Shown here piece after piece: positions 49,144 through 57,375 of a stretch of 64,000 bases of DNA. Each line of letters opens with the position of its first letter. Position 1 is the stretch's first letter. The notes below the pieces were generated by a model that made no database searches, had not been told where the DNA came from, and saw nothing but the letters and a program-made list of their open reading frames with translations. Position numbers and translations under genes: made by a program. Source of the stretch: DATBDE01 sp045805605 (GTDB lineage Bacteria > Actinomycetota > Thermoleophilia > Solirubrobacterales > Solirubrobacteraceae); assembly GCA_045805605.1 (NCBI GenBank), contig JBJMKX010000058.1, positions 13,052-77,051 on the forward strand, written 5' to 3'.

Positions 49144-51048
49144 ATGGCGACGGTCGAGATCGCCCGTCCGGAGCGGGCCGCGCGCGCGCCGTCGCGCACA
49201 CGGCTGCGGTGGGGGCTCGCCGTGGCCGGGCTCATGCTCGTCGGCCTGGGCCTGCGGCTGTGGGGGATCAAGCAGGGCCTGCCCTACGCCTACAACATCG
49301 ACGAGAACGCGCACTTCGTCCCGCGCGCGATCGGGTTCTTCGGCCACACCCTCAACCCGTTCTACTTCGTCAACCCGCCGGGCTACACGAACCTGCTCTA
49401 CCTCGTCTTCGGCGTCTGGTTCGGCGGCGGCGATGCAGCCGCGCGGACCTACGCCACCGACCCGACCGAGGTCTACGTCGTCGCACGCGTCGTCAGCGCC
49501 GTCCTGGGCACGCTGGCGATCTGGGGGACCTACCTCGCGGGCGCGAAGCTCTTCAGCGACCGCCGCATCGGCTTCCTGGGCGCCGCGCTGATCACCGTCG
49601 CCTTCATGCCCGTCTTCTACGCGCACCTCGCGCTCAACGACTCGCCGACGCTCGCGCCTGCAGCGCTCGCCCTCTATGGCATCGCCCGCATCTACCGCCA
49701 CGGACGCTGGTGGGACTTCGCCCTCGCCGGCGCCGCGACGGGCGCCGCCATGGCGACGAAGTACACCGCGGCGATCTTCATCGTCCCGATCTGCGTCGCC
49801 GCCTACTTCCGCTGGCGCGACGACGGCGGGCCGCTGCCCCACCCGTGGCGCGTCAGCCTCAGGCGCGGCTACCGCTGGACGGTCGACTTCCTCAGGGCCC
49901 GCGCCTTCCTGCTCCTCTGCCTGGCCGGGGCGGCGACGATCGCCGGCTTCGTCGTCACCAGCCCGTACTCGCTGCTGGACGTCAAGAGCTTCGGCGGCGG
50001 GATCATCCACCAGGCCAGCGCCACGAGCAGCGAAGGCAAGCTCGGCCAGACGTTCTCCAACGGCTACCTCTACTACCTCTGGTCGATCACCTGGGGGCTC
50101 GGCTGGGTGCCGGCGCTCGCCGGCCTGGCGGGGGCCATCGCGCTTGCCCGCACGCGCAGCCGCGCCTTCTGGCTCCTCGTGCCCACGGTGGTCATCTACG
50201 TACTGTTCATGGGCAGCGCGTCCCGCTGGTTCGGTCGCTGGCTGATGCCGCTCTTGCCGGTGCTCGCCGTGATCGCCGCGGTGGGGGCGTTCTGGCTGGT
50301 CGACGGCCTGACCCGGCGGTGGCCGCGGGCGAGATGGGCGTTCGCCGGAGTCGCGGCGGTCCTCCTCCTCGGCCAGGCCGTCGTCTATTCGATCCACTCC
50401 GACCTGCTGCTCTCGCGCCCGGATACCCGCGCCCAGGTCCGCAGCTGGATGGCGGCGCACCTGCCGCCAAGCACCAAGGTCGCCTACGAGCCGGTGATCC
50501 CCGATAGCTACTACCGCCAGCCCGACTTCCTCGCGCCGCCGCCGAACGAGGGCAACCGCTGGAACATCTTCGTCGCCGACGACACGCCCCAGAGCGCGCT
50601 GACCGCCGCCAGCGGCACGAGCCCCGCCGGCGAGGCCGCCCGCCAGTTCGCCACCCGCTTCGGCGTGAGCCTCGTCCCCGCGCAGCTGCCCGACAGCGTG
50701 CTGCCCAATCGCCGGCGCCAGGAGGTCGGCGTCGTCGGCGGAGAGGGCTACACGCGCGACCTCTCGGCCGCGCTCGTCGACGTCTACCGCGCAAACGGCG
50801 TCTGCTATGTCATCTCCGGTTCGATCCAGGCCCAGCGCGCGCTCGTCGACCCCAAGCACGTGCCCGACGCCGCCGCCTACTACAGCGCCCTGCGCAAGCA
50901 GGCCACGCCGGTCTACGTCGCCAGCCCCTACGACAAGGGTGCAGGGCCGGTCAAGTTCAACTTCGACTGGAGCTTCGACTACTACCCGATGGCCTACGAT
51001 CGCCCCGGCCCGCTCATGACCGTCTGGAAGCTGCACGATTGCGCCTGA
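49144..51048 (+). CDS. GT-C family membrane glycosyltransferase (ArnT/PMT-like)
   Basis: A 634-residue polytopic protein. After the first membrane helix (about 24-40) comes YAYNIDENAHFVPRAIGFF with the Asp-Glu pair expected in the catalytic loop of ArnT/PMT-type enzymes, then roughly ten more helices and a C-terminal extracytoplasmic domain of about 200 residues. It should transfer a sugar from polyprenyl phosphate to a surface acceptor. Divergent to the GT2 enzyme that could make its donor. Confidence 0.82.
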   Translation: MATVEIARPERAARAPSRTRLRWGLAVAGLMLVGLGLRLWGIKQGLPYAYNIDENAHFVPRAIGFFGHTLNPFYFVNPPGYTNLLYLVFGVWFGGGDAAARTYATDPTEVYVVARVVSAVLGTLAIWGTYLAGAKLFSDRRIGFLGAALITVAFMPVFYAHLALNDSPTLAPAALALYGIARIYRHGRWWDFALAGAATGAAMATKYTAAIFIVPICVAAYFRWRDDGGPLPHPWRVSLRRGYRWTVDFLRARAFLLLCLAGAATIAGFVVTSPYSLLDVKSFGGGIIHQASATSSEGKLGQTFSNGYLYYLWSITWGLGWVPALAGLAGAIALARTRSRAFWLLVPTVVIYVLFMGSASRWFGRWLMPLLPVLAVIAAVGAFWLVDGLTRRWPRARWAFAGVAAVLLLGQAVVYSIHSDLLLSRPDTRAQVRSWMAAHLPPSTKVAYEPVIPDSYYRQPDFLAPPPNEGNRWNIFVADDTPQSALTAASGTSPAGEAARQFATRFGVSLVPAQLPDSVLPNRRRQEVGVVGGEGYTRDLSAALVDVYRANGVCYVISGSIQAQRALVDPKHVPDAAAYYSALRKQATPVYVASPYDKGAGPVKFNFDWSFDYYPMAYDRPGPLMTVWKLHDCA

Positions 51049-51077
51049 GTTCGACGCGCCACTAGCATCGGTTGGCG

Positions 51078-52199
51078 ATGGCCGCTAGCACCGAGACGGA
51101 CCGGCTCCACCTGGCGCGGGCCATCGAGCTGGCCACGCGCGGGAGGGGCCGGGTCTCGCCCAACCCGCTGGTCGGCGCCGTGGTGGTCAAGGGCGGCGAG
51201 GTCGTCGGCGAGGGCTGGCACGCCATGGTCGGCGGCCCCCACGCCGAAGTCGCGGCGATCGCTGCCGCCGGCGACACGGATCTGCACGGCGCCACGATGT
51301 ACCTCTCGCTCGAGCCCTGCTGTCATCACGGGCGCACTCCGCCGTGCACCGACGCGATCGCGCGTGCCGGCATCGCTCGCGTGGTCATCGGATCCGACGA
51401 CCCGACCGAGAAGGCGTCCGGTCGTGGCCTGGGGATCTTGCGCGACGAGGGCGTCGAGGTCGTCGTCGCCGAGGGCGACCTCCCGACGCGGGCGCGCCTG
51501 CTCAACCAGGCCTTCCGCAAGCACGCGCGCACGGGCCGGCCGTGGGTGCTGTTCAAGTCGGCCATGACGCTCGACGGCAAGGTCGCGACCGAGACCGGCG
51601 ACTCGAAGTGGATCTCGTCCCAGGCCAGCCGCGACCTCGCCCACGAGTGGCGCGCCGGCTGTGACGCGGTCGCCGTCGGCATCGGCACCGCCCTGCACGA
51701 CAACCCGCAGCTCACGGCCCGGCTGCCCGACGCGCCGCGCCAGCCGCGCCGGGTGGTCTTCGACACGACGGGGCGGCTCCCGCTCGACTCCCACCTCGTC
51801 CAGATGGCGCCCGAGATCCCTCTCAGCGTCGTGGTCTCCCGTGCGGCCCGCCGCACCGCCGTCGCCAACCTCGAGATGGCCGGCGTCGACGTGATCGTCG
51901 CCACCGGCGCCAACGAACCGGACCGGGTTCGCTCGGCGCTGATTCAGCTCGGCTCCGCGGGGATCACGAGCGTGCTGCTCGAGGGCGGCCCCCACCTCGC
52001 CGGCGCCTTCTACGACGCCGGGGAGGTCGACGAGGTCCGGCTCTTCCTCGCCCCCATCGTCATGGGCGGGCGCACCGCCCGCGACCCGCTCGAGGGCGAG
52101 GGCACGGAGACGATCGCGGAGGCGATGCGCGCACTGACGCTCGACTGCGAGCGGATCGGAGACGACCTGCTCGTCAGCGCCCGACTGCGAGAATGGTGA
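51078..52199 (+). CDS. ribD: Bifunctional riboflavin deaminase/reductase RibD
   Basis: Second and third steps of riboflavin synthesis: deamination of the GTP-derived pyrimidine, then NADPH reduction of its ribose. Residues 1-145 are the deaminase with HAEVAAI and the zinc motif PCCHHGRTPPC; the rest is the DHFR-like reductase (FKSAMTLDGKVAT, GIGTALHDNPQLT, LLEGGPHLAGAF). ATG at 51078 preferred over TTG 51072. Only 29 bp separate it from the GT-C gene, too little for an FMN riboswitch. Confidence 0.96.
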   Translation: MAASTETDRLHLARAIELATRGRGRVSPNPLVGAVVVKGGEVVGEGWHAMVGGPHAEVAAIAAAGDTDLHGATMYLSLEPCCHHGRTPPCTDAIARAGIARVVIGSDDPTEKASGRGLGILRDEGVEVVVAEGDLPTRARLLNQAFRKHARTGRPWVLFKSAMTLDGKVATETGDSKWISSQASRDLAHEWRAGCDAVAVGIGTALHDNPQLTARLPDAPRQPRRVVFDTTGRLPLDSHLVQMAPEIPLSVVVSRAARRTAVANLEMAGVDVIVATGANEPDRVRSALIQLGSAGITSVLLEGGPHLAGAFYDAGEVDEVRLFLAPIVMGGRTARDPLEGEGTETIAEAMRALTLDCERIGDDLLVSARLREW

Positions 52200-52203
52200 A
52201 TCG

Positions 52204-52797
52204 ATGTTCACCGGGCTCGTGCAGGATCGTGGCCGCATCGAAGCCGTGGACACCACGGCCGACGGCGTGCGCCTGCGCGTACGCACGGCGCTTGCTTCGG
52301 AGCTGCGCGAGGGCGACTCGGTGGCCGTCGAGGGCGTCTGCCTGACCGCGACCGCGGTCGAGCCTGCCGGCTTCCGAGCCGACGTCATGACCGAGACGCT
52401 GCGACGCAGCACGCTCGGCGACCTGCGCGCCGGCTCGAGCGCCAACGTCGAGCTGCCCCTGCGGGCCGGCGACCGCCTCGGCGGGCACGTGGTGCAGGGC
52501 CACGTGGACGGAATCGGAGAGATCGGCGACGTGACGCAGGAGGGCTTCTCGCGTCGCCTGTTCGTGCTGGCGCCCGCGGAGCTGCTGCGCTACGTGGTCG
52601 AGAAGGGCTCGATCGCGGTGGCGGGCGTATCCCTGACGGTGGCAGACGTCAGCGACGAGGGCTTTGCCGTCGCGCTGATCCCCGAGACCCTGGAGCGCAC
52701 GACGTTGGGAGACCTCGAGGGAGGAGACCGAGTCAACCTGGAAGTCGACGTCCTGGCCAAGCACGTCGAGAAGCTGCTTGAAGGAGCACGTGCATGA
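52204..52797 (+). CDS. ribE: Riboflavin synthase alpha subunit
   Basis: Dismutates two lumazine molecules into riboflavin. The 197 residues form two similar beta-barrel repeats: MFTGLVQDRGRIE...GVCLTAT in the first and GHVVQGHVDGIGEI...GVSLTVADV in the second. This duplication is the family signature. The start is 4 bp after ribD; ribBA overlaps by 4 bp. Confidence 0.96.
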   Translation: MFTGLVQDRGRIEAVDTTADGVRLRVRTALASELREGDSVAVEGVCLTATAVEPAGFRADVMTETLRRSTLGDLRAGSSANVELPLRAGDRLGGHVVQGHVDGIGEIGDVTQEGFSRRLFVLAPAELLRYVVEKGSIAVAGVSLTVADVSDEGFAVALIPETLERTTLGDLEGGDRVNLEVDVLAKHVEKLLEGARA

Positions 52798-54089
52798 CGA
52801 CCCCCGACACGCGCTTCTCGACGATCGAGGACGCGATCGAGGACATCCGCGCCGGCAAGATGGTCGTGGTCTGCGACGCTCCCGACCGCGAGAACGAGGG
52901 CGACCTGACGATGGCGGCGCAGTTCGCGACGCCCGACGCCGTCAACTTCATGGCCATGAATGGCCGTGGCCTGATCTGCCTCGCCCTCACGCCTGAGCGC
53001 TGCGACGAACTCGGCCTCGACCTGATGACGGCCAAGAACGAGTCCGGCTTCAAGACCGCGTTCACGATCTCGGTCGAGGCGCGCGAGGGCGTCAGCACCG
53101 GCATCTCCGCCCACGATCGCGCGCACACGATCCAGGTCGCGGTCGATCCCCGGTCCGAGGCGCACGACCTCGTCCAACCCGGGCATGTCTTCCCGCTCAA
53201 GGCCAAGGGCGGCGGCGTGCTCGAGCGCGCGGGCCAGACCGAGGCGGCGGTCGACCTCGCTCGCCTGGCCGGGCTCATTCCGGCCGGCGTCATCTGCGAG
53301 GTCATGAAGGACGACGGGACGATGGCGCGCGTGCCCGACCTCGTCGAGTACTGCGAGGAGCACGACCTCAAGATGATCACCGTCGCCGACCTGATCGCCT
53401 ACCGGCAGCGGACCGAGCGGCTGATCGAGCGGGTGGCCGAGGCGGTGCTGCCGACCGCGTTCGGCGAGTTCACCGCGATCGGGTTCCGCTCGCTCGTCGA
53501 CGGCAAGCATCACGTCGCGATGGTCAAGGGGGAGGTCGACGGCGAGCCCGACATCCTCGTGCGCATGCACTCGGAGTGCCTGACCGGAGACGTCTTCCAC
53601 TCGCTGCGCTGCGACTGCGGCCAGCAGCTCGAGTCGGCGCTGGCGATGATCGAGCGCGAGGGGCGCGGGGTGCTCGTCTACCTCGCCCAGGAGGGGCGCG
53701 GCATCGGCCTGCTTAACAAGCTGCGCGCCTACAAGCTCCAGGAGGAGAACGGCCTCGACACCGTCGAGGCCAACGTCGCGCTCGGCCTGCCGGTCGACCT
53801 GCGCGACTACGGCATCGGCGCCCAGATCCTCAAAGACCTCGGGCTCAGCTCGATTCGCATCCTCACGAACAACCCCAAGAAGATCATCGGGCTCGAGGGC
53901 TACGGGCTGTCGGTGAGCGAGCAGCTGCCGATCCAGGTGATCGCCAACCCGCACAACGAGGGCTACCTGACCACCAAGCGCGAGCGCATGGGCCACGCCA
54001 TCCACCACCAGGCGCTCCCGCTCGACGACGAGCTCATCCAGCGCGAGCACGAGGAGGACCGCCGCCGCCGCGAAGGCGACGACGCGTGA
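52794..54089 (+). CDS. ribBA: Bifunctional DHBP synthase/GTP cyclohydrolase II
   Basis: Supplies both precursors of riboflavin: 3,4-dihydroxybutanone 4-phosphate and the GTP-derived pyrimidine. Residues 1-205 are the RibB domain (DAPDRENEGDL acidic loop, GVSTGISAHDRA, GHVFPL). The rest is RibA, with zinc site ECLTGDVFHSLRCDCG, QEGRGIGL and LTNNPKKI. Total 431 residues, normal for the fusion. ATG overlaps ribE and its TGA overlaps ribH by 4 bp. Confidence 0.97.
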   Translation: MTTPDTRFSTIEDAIEDIRAGKMVVVCDAPDRENEGDLTMAAQFATPDAVNFMAMNGRGLICLALTPERCDELGLDLMTAKNESGFKTAFTISVEAREGVSTGISAHDRAHTIQVAVDPRSEAHDLVQPGHVFPLKAKGGGVLERAGQTEAAVDLARLAGLIPAGVICEVMKDDGTMARVPDLVEYCEEHDLKMITVADLIAYRQRTERLIERVAEAVLPTAFGEFTAIGFRSLVDGKHHVAMVKGEVDGEPDILVRMHSECLTGDVFHSLRCDCGQQLESALAMIEREGRGVLVYLAQEGRGIGLLNKLRAYKLQEENGLDTVEANVALGLPVDLRDYGIGAQILKDLGLSSIRILTNNPKKIIGLEGYGLSVSEQLPIQVIANPHNEGYLTTKRERMGHAIHHQALPLDDELIQREHEEDRRRREGDDA

Positions 54090-54520
54090 CCAACAGGTCG
54101 CGGTTCGCCATCGCCGTCGGGCGCTTCTACGTGGACCTGGCCGAGCGGCTGGTCGCCGGCGCGCAGGAGGTGCTCCTCGAAGCGACGGGGCACGAGGCCG
54201 ACGTGTTCGAGGTCCCCGGGGCGTTCGAGCTGCCGCTGGCAGCCAAGTACGCCGCCGAGTCGGGGCGCTACGCCGGCGTCGTGTGCCTGGGTGCGGTGAT
54301 TCGCGGCGAGACCTCGCACTACGACCACGTGTGCACGGAGGCCGCCCGCGGCATCGCCGACGTGTCGCTCCGCACGGGCGTGCCCTGCGGGTTCGGGGTG
54401 CTGACGGTCGAGAGCATGGACCAGGCGCTCGCGCGCTCGGGCGGTGGCAAGCGCCATCAGGGGCGAGACGCCGCCGAGGCGGTGCTGCGCATGGCGGCGC
54501 TGCGGGCGCGGCTCGGCTAG
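54086..54520 (+). CDS. ribH: 6,7-dimethyl-8-ribityllumazine synthase
   Basis: Condenses the two branch products to lumazine. The 144 residues show VGRFY at the N terminus, VPGAFELPLAAKY, CLGAVIRGETSHYDHVC with the catalytic His, and GFGVLTVESMDQAL. GTG at 54086 overlaps ribBA. Last gene of the riboflavin run; the long inverted-repeat element begins 19 bp after the stop. Confidence 0.96.
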   Translation: MTNRSRFAIAVGRFYVDLAERLVAGAQEVLLEATGHEADVFEVPGAFELPLAAKYAAESGRYAGVVCLGAVIRGETSHYDHVCTEAARGIADVSLRTGVPCGFGVLTVESMDQALARSGGGKRHQGRDAAEAVLRMAALRARLG

Positions 54521-54538
54521 GGGCCGCGGCCGGGCACG

Positions 54539-54804
54539 TGCGAAGCGCGCGTTTCGCGGCGGCCTCCGCCGGCCGCGTTGGAACGGCAGCGACGAAGGAG
54601 GGTGGGTTCGGGCGGGGATCGAATGAGTGGTCGGTTTTGGTCGTCCTGCGACCAAGAGGCAGCACTGGTTCGCGGATCTGTCCTGTTTTGTGGTCGCAGG
54701 ACAACCGTTAGGCAGGACAGATCGCCGTGCCGCCCGAACCCACCCCCCTTATCGCGCCGTTCTACCGGCGCCGGCGGGAGACGGCGCGAGTGGCGCGCTT
54801 CGCA
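54539..54804. repeat. 266-bp long inverted-repeat element with interleaved inner repeats
   Basis: Fills the 296-bp gap between convergent ribH and the YciI-like gene. Outer ends: TGCGAAGCGCGC (54539-54550) and its inverse (54793-54804). Middle: GGGTGGGTTCGGGCGG (54600-54615) pairs perfectly with 54730-54745, extended by AAGG/CCTT to 54595 and 54750. Between outer and middle stems the arms still align imperfectly (about three quarters of bases, by eye). Inside, GTCCTGCGACCA (54643-54654) pairs with 54691-54702, and GATCTGTCCTG (54675-54685) with 54713-54723; these two pairs interleave, the geometry of a pseudoknot. No credible reading frame. Confidence 0.8.
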
Positions 54805-54816
54805 TGCGCTAGCCGC

Positions 54817-55110
54817 TCAACCGGGCGCCCGCACCAGGATCTCCCACGGCTCGACGGTCTCGAGCTCGAGCATGTGCGGCGTCCACGGGTCGGCGTCCAG
54901 TCGGGCCCTGATGGCTCCCTCGTCGGGCGCGTCGCAGATGTGGAGGAACCGCCTTTCGGCCCTGCCGAGGGGGCCGCCGAGCACGATGAAGCCCTCGTCG
55001 GCCAGTCCGTCCATGAACCGGGCGTGCTCGTCCCAGCCGTCCTGCTCGCGCATCGTGCGCTCGTCGTTCCAGGCGGCCCCGCGGACGCGCACGATGACGA
55101 ACGCGCTCAC
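54817..55110 (-). CDS. YciI-like protein
   Basis: A 97-residue ferredoxin-like-fold protein of the YCII family. GTG at 55110 gives a product starting SAFVIVRVRG; HARFMDGLADEGFIVLGGPL carries the conserved His and GGPL segment, and LDADPWTPHMLELETVEPW is typical of the C terminus. Function of the family is largely unknown. It overlaps the upstream hypothetical gene by 4 bp and ends 12 bp before the inverted-repeat element. Confidence 0.8.
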   Translation of the reverse strand: MSAFVIVRVRGAAWNDERTMREQDGWDEHARFMDGLADEGFIVLGGPLGRAERRFLHICDAPDEGAIRARLDADPWTPHMLELETVEPWEILVRAPG

Positions 55111-55592
55111 AGCGCTGAAGCGGCCGCGGCCACGAGCTCGTCCTCGAGCTCGGGCGCCGTGGTCCACGGGGCGAGGCTCGGCAGGCCGGCGGCGTCGCGC
55201 TCGACCCGCGCGTACTGGGTGCTGGTCGCCATCGTCCCGGCGACCGACAGGACGATGGCCGAGAACAGCTCGTCGTCGACGGCGAGGTCGACGTGGAGCG
55301 AGACCCCGCAGCGGTGCTCGTCGACGGCCTCGAGCAGGCCGCGCACGCCGCCGCGCACCAGCGCCCGCAGTTCGCGCTCGGACAGGGGACGCACGTCGGG
55401 CGGACTCACCAGCGACGGGTCGAGGATCCAGAACCGGTCGTCGGCGTTGCTTGCCGCCTCCGCCTCGACCGCCTCACGGCAGGCCGTGACGAAGTCGGCA
55501 AAGCCCCTAATCGCCGTTGTCCTTCGCTTTGCCGGCCTTGTCGTTGCCCTTGACCTTGCTGGTCGGGCCCGAGCTCGGCGCCGAGGCGCCAC
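55107..55592 (-). CDS. Conserved hypothetical protein
   Basis: The frame gives up to 161 residues from ATG 55592, but the first 28 are Arg-rich and lie over the end of the kinase gene. The credible domain begins FADFVTACREAVEAEAA, just after the kinase stop, where only ATT (55511) is available as a start; the true start is uncertain. The rest (RFWILDPSLVSPPDVRPL, LHVDLAVDDELFSAIVL) is mixed alpha/beta with no recognised family. Overlap with the YciI-like gene suggests a kinase-hypothetical-YciI operon. Confidence 0.6.
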   Translation of the reverse strand: MAPRRRARARPARSRATTRPAKRRTTAIRGFADFVTACREAVEAEAASNADDRFWILDPSLVSPPDVRPLSERELRALVRGGVRGLLEAVDEHRCGVSLHVDLAVDDELFSAIVLSVAGTMATSTQYARVERDAAGLPSLAPWTTAPELEDELVAAAASAL

Positions 55593-57111
55593 CGGTGCCG
55601 TTTGCCGCTGCGCGCGCGGCCGCGAGCTCGCGCTCGACGGTTGCGCGTTGATCGGGGTTCTGCAGCCTGCGCTGCAGCCAGGTGACGGCTTCGTCGGGCC
55701 GGCCGGCGAGCCGCAGGGCCTTGCCGAGGTTGTACATGGCGTAGGCGCAGGTGAGATTGGACGGATCGCCGTGGCAGCCGTCGACGGCCTTCTGCAGCAC
55801 CGGAATCGCCTGGTCGGGATGGCCGGCGTTGAGCAGGCGGAAGCCCTGTTCGTTGAGGGCGGCAGGATTGCCTGAGCTGGTCGCCGGGCCAGGCGGGCCG
55901 GATCTCGTCGGCGTGCTCGAAGTCGTCTTCGGCGTGCTCGCCGTCGTGTTCGGCTTGCTCGAAGTCGTCTTCGGCTTGCTCGAAGTCTTCTTCTTGGACT
56001 TGGCGTCGTCGGCCGCCGCGAGCGCGCGCTTGTTCGTAGCGTGGTCGGTGCGTGCGGTGATGCGATCGCCGCCGCCGAAGGCGGCCGAGACGATGGCCCC
56101 GATCAGCGCGACGAGGGCGAGCAGCGCCAGGACCATGCCGAGGCGCGCCCCGCGCCTGCGTCTGCGCGCGCGCGGGAATGCGGCCGGGGGCGGGACGCCG
56201 GCCTCGGTGTGGGGGCCGTCCTTTGGCGGCGCGAGGACCTGGGTGGCGCTGGTCGGCGCCGGCCGGGGGATGCCGTCGAGCGCGTCCTCGAGTGCCTCGA
56301 CCATCGCGCACGCAGTCGGCCAGCGCCGGGCGGGCTCCTTGGCCAGCCCCTTGCCCAGCACCGCGTCGACCGCCGGCGGCAGCTCGGGGCGGATGCTTGA
56401 GGCGGGCGGCGGGGCGGCCTCCAGGTGCTGGCGCGCCTGGGCGGCGAAGTGGTCGGCGGTGAATGGCCGCCGGCCGGTCAGCAGCTCGTAGGCCACCACC
56501 GCGAGCGAGTACCGGTCCGAGGCCGCGCTGGCCGGATCTCCGCGCGCCTGCTCGGGGGAAAGGTAGGCAGCGGTGCCGAGCAGCTGGCCGGTCGTCGTCA
56601 CGGTCTGCTCGCGGGCAAGGCGGGCGATCCCGAAGTCGGCCACGGCGAGGCGGCCGCGCTCGTCGAGCAGGAGGTTGCCGGGCTTGATGTCCCGGTGGAC
56701 CAGCCCGCGTGCATGCGTGTCGTCGATCGCCTCGGCTGCCTGGGCCAGCCACTCGAGCGCCTGCCGGTGCGACGGCCGGCCGGCGCGGAGTCGCTGGGCC
56801 ACGGTGCCGCCCGTCAGAAGCTCCATGACGATGAACGGGCGGCCGTCGCTCTCGCCGACGTCGTAGATCGTCACCACGTTGGGGTGGTTGGAGACCTTGG
56901 CGGCGGCGCGGGCCTCGCGCTGGAAGCGGTCGCGCGCGGCGGAATCCTCGGCCAGGTGCTCGGCCAGCACCTTGACGGCGACGCGGCGGCCGAGCAGCTT
57001 GTCCTCGGCCTCCCAGACCGTCGCCATGCCCCCGCGCGCCAGGTGGCGGACCACCCGGTAGCGGTCCGGCAGCGTCACCGCCGCAGCAATCGTCGCGCCC
57101 TCCTGAGCCAT
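55507..57111 (-). CDS. PknB-type membrane Ser/Thr protein kinase
   Basis: Receptor-like kinase of about 534 residues from ATG 57111 (ATG 57138 also possible). The kinase domain (about 18-280) has GGMATVWEAED, VAVKVL with the ATP lysine, HRDIKPGN, DFGIAR and a PEQARGDP segment. A basic stretch and one membrane helix (about 325-347) follow, then a Thr/Ser/Lys/Pro-rich linker of imperfect KTTSSKP repeats and a TPR-like helical domain (NEQGFRLLNAGHPDQAI, AMYNLGKALRLAGRPDEAV). There are no PASTA repeats, so its signal differs from the peptidoglycan sensing of PknB. Confidence 0.92.
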   Translation of the reverse strand: MAQEGATIAAAVTLPDRYRVVRHLARGGMATVWEAEDKLLGRRVAVKVLAEHLAEDSAARDRFQREARAAAKVSNHPNVVTIYDVGESDGRPFIVMELLTGGTVAQRLRAGRPSHRQALEWLAQAAEAIDDTHARGLVHRDIKPGNLLLDERGRLAVADFGIARLAREQTVTTTGQLLGTAAYLSPEQARGDPASAASDRYSLAVVAYELLTGRRPFTADHFAAQARQHLEAAPPPASSIRPELPPAVDAVLGKGLAKEPARRWPTACAMVEALEDALDGIPRPAPTSATQVLAPPKDGPHTEAGVPPPAAFPRARRRRRGARLGMVLALLALVALIGAIVSAAFGGGDRITARTDHATNKRALAAADDAKSKKKTSSKPKTTSSKPNTTASTPKTTSSTPTRSGPPGPATSSGNPAALNEQGFRLLNAGHPDQAIPVLQKAVDGCHGDPSNLTCAYAMYNLGKALRLAGRPDEAVTWLQRRLQNPDQRATVERELAAARAAANGTGGASAPSSGPTSKVKGNDKAGKAKDNGD

Positions 57112-57141
57112 TTGGCCGACGGCTACCCCTGAACCCACTCC

Positions 57142-57147
57142 TATACT
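57142..57147 (+). promoter_or_regulatory. -10 element of rpmB
   Basis: TATACT lies 8 bp before the rpmB ATG, in the space between rpmB and the divergent kinase gene. No matching TTGACA is seen about 17 bp upstream. If used, the mRNA would be leaderless or nearly so. It would also argue for the shorter kinase start. Confidence 0.4.
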
Positions 57148-57155
57148 CCGCCGCG

Positions 57156-57347
57156 ATGGCCAAGATTTGTCATTCCTGTGGCAAGGGCCCGGCCTTCGGG
57201 CACAGCCGCAGCCACTCGATGGTCGCCACCAAGCGGCGCTTCAACCCGAACCTGCAGAAGGTCCGGATTGACGTCAACGGCGCACCCAAGCGCGTGTACG
57301 TGTGCACGCGCTGTCTCAAAGCCGGAAAAGTCACAAAAGCGCTCTAG
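57156..57347 (+). CDS. rpmB: 50S ribosomal protein L28
   Basis: Small ribosomal protein of 63 residues of the zinc-binding (C+) type: CHSCG near the N terminus and CTRC near the C terminus supply four Cys ligands. GHSRSHSMVATKRRFNPNLQKV is the conserved core. A TATACT -10 box precedes the start closely. It leads the rpmB-fakA-recG-rsmD-coaD run. Confidence 0.97.
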   Translation: MAKICHSCGKGPAFGHSRSHSMVATKRRFNPNLQKVRIDVNGAPKRVYVCTRCLKAGKVTKAL

Positions 57348-57375
57348 CCCCGCCGAGGACTAGGCTCCGCGCGTC

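Noticed and set aside
51049..51077. FMN riboswitch before ribD
   Set aside because: Only 29 bp lie between genes, far too short for an RFN element.
55900..56000. Imperfect DNA repeats on the minus strand
   Set aside because: They encode the Thr/Ser/Lys/Pro linker of the kinase and are explained by that protein repeat.
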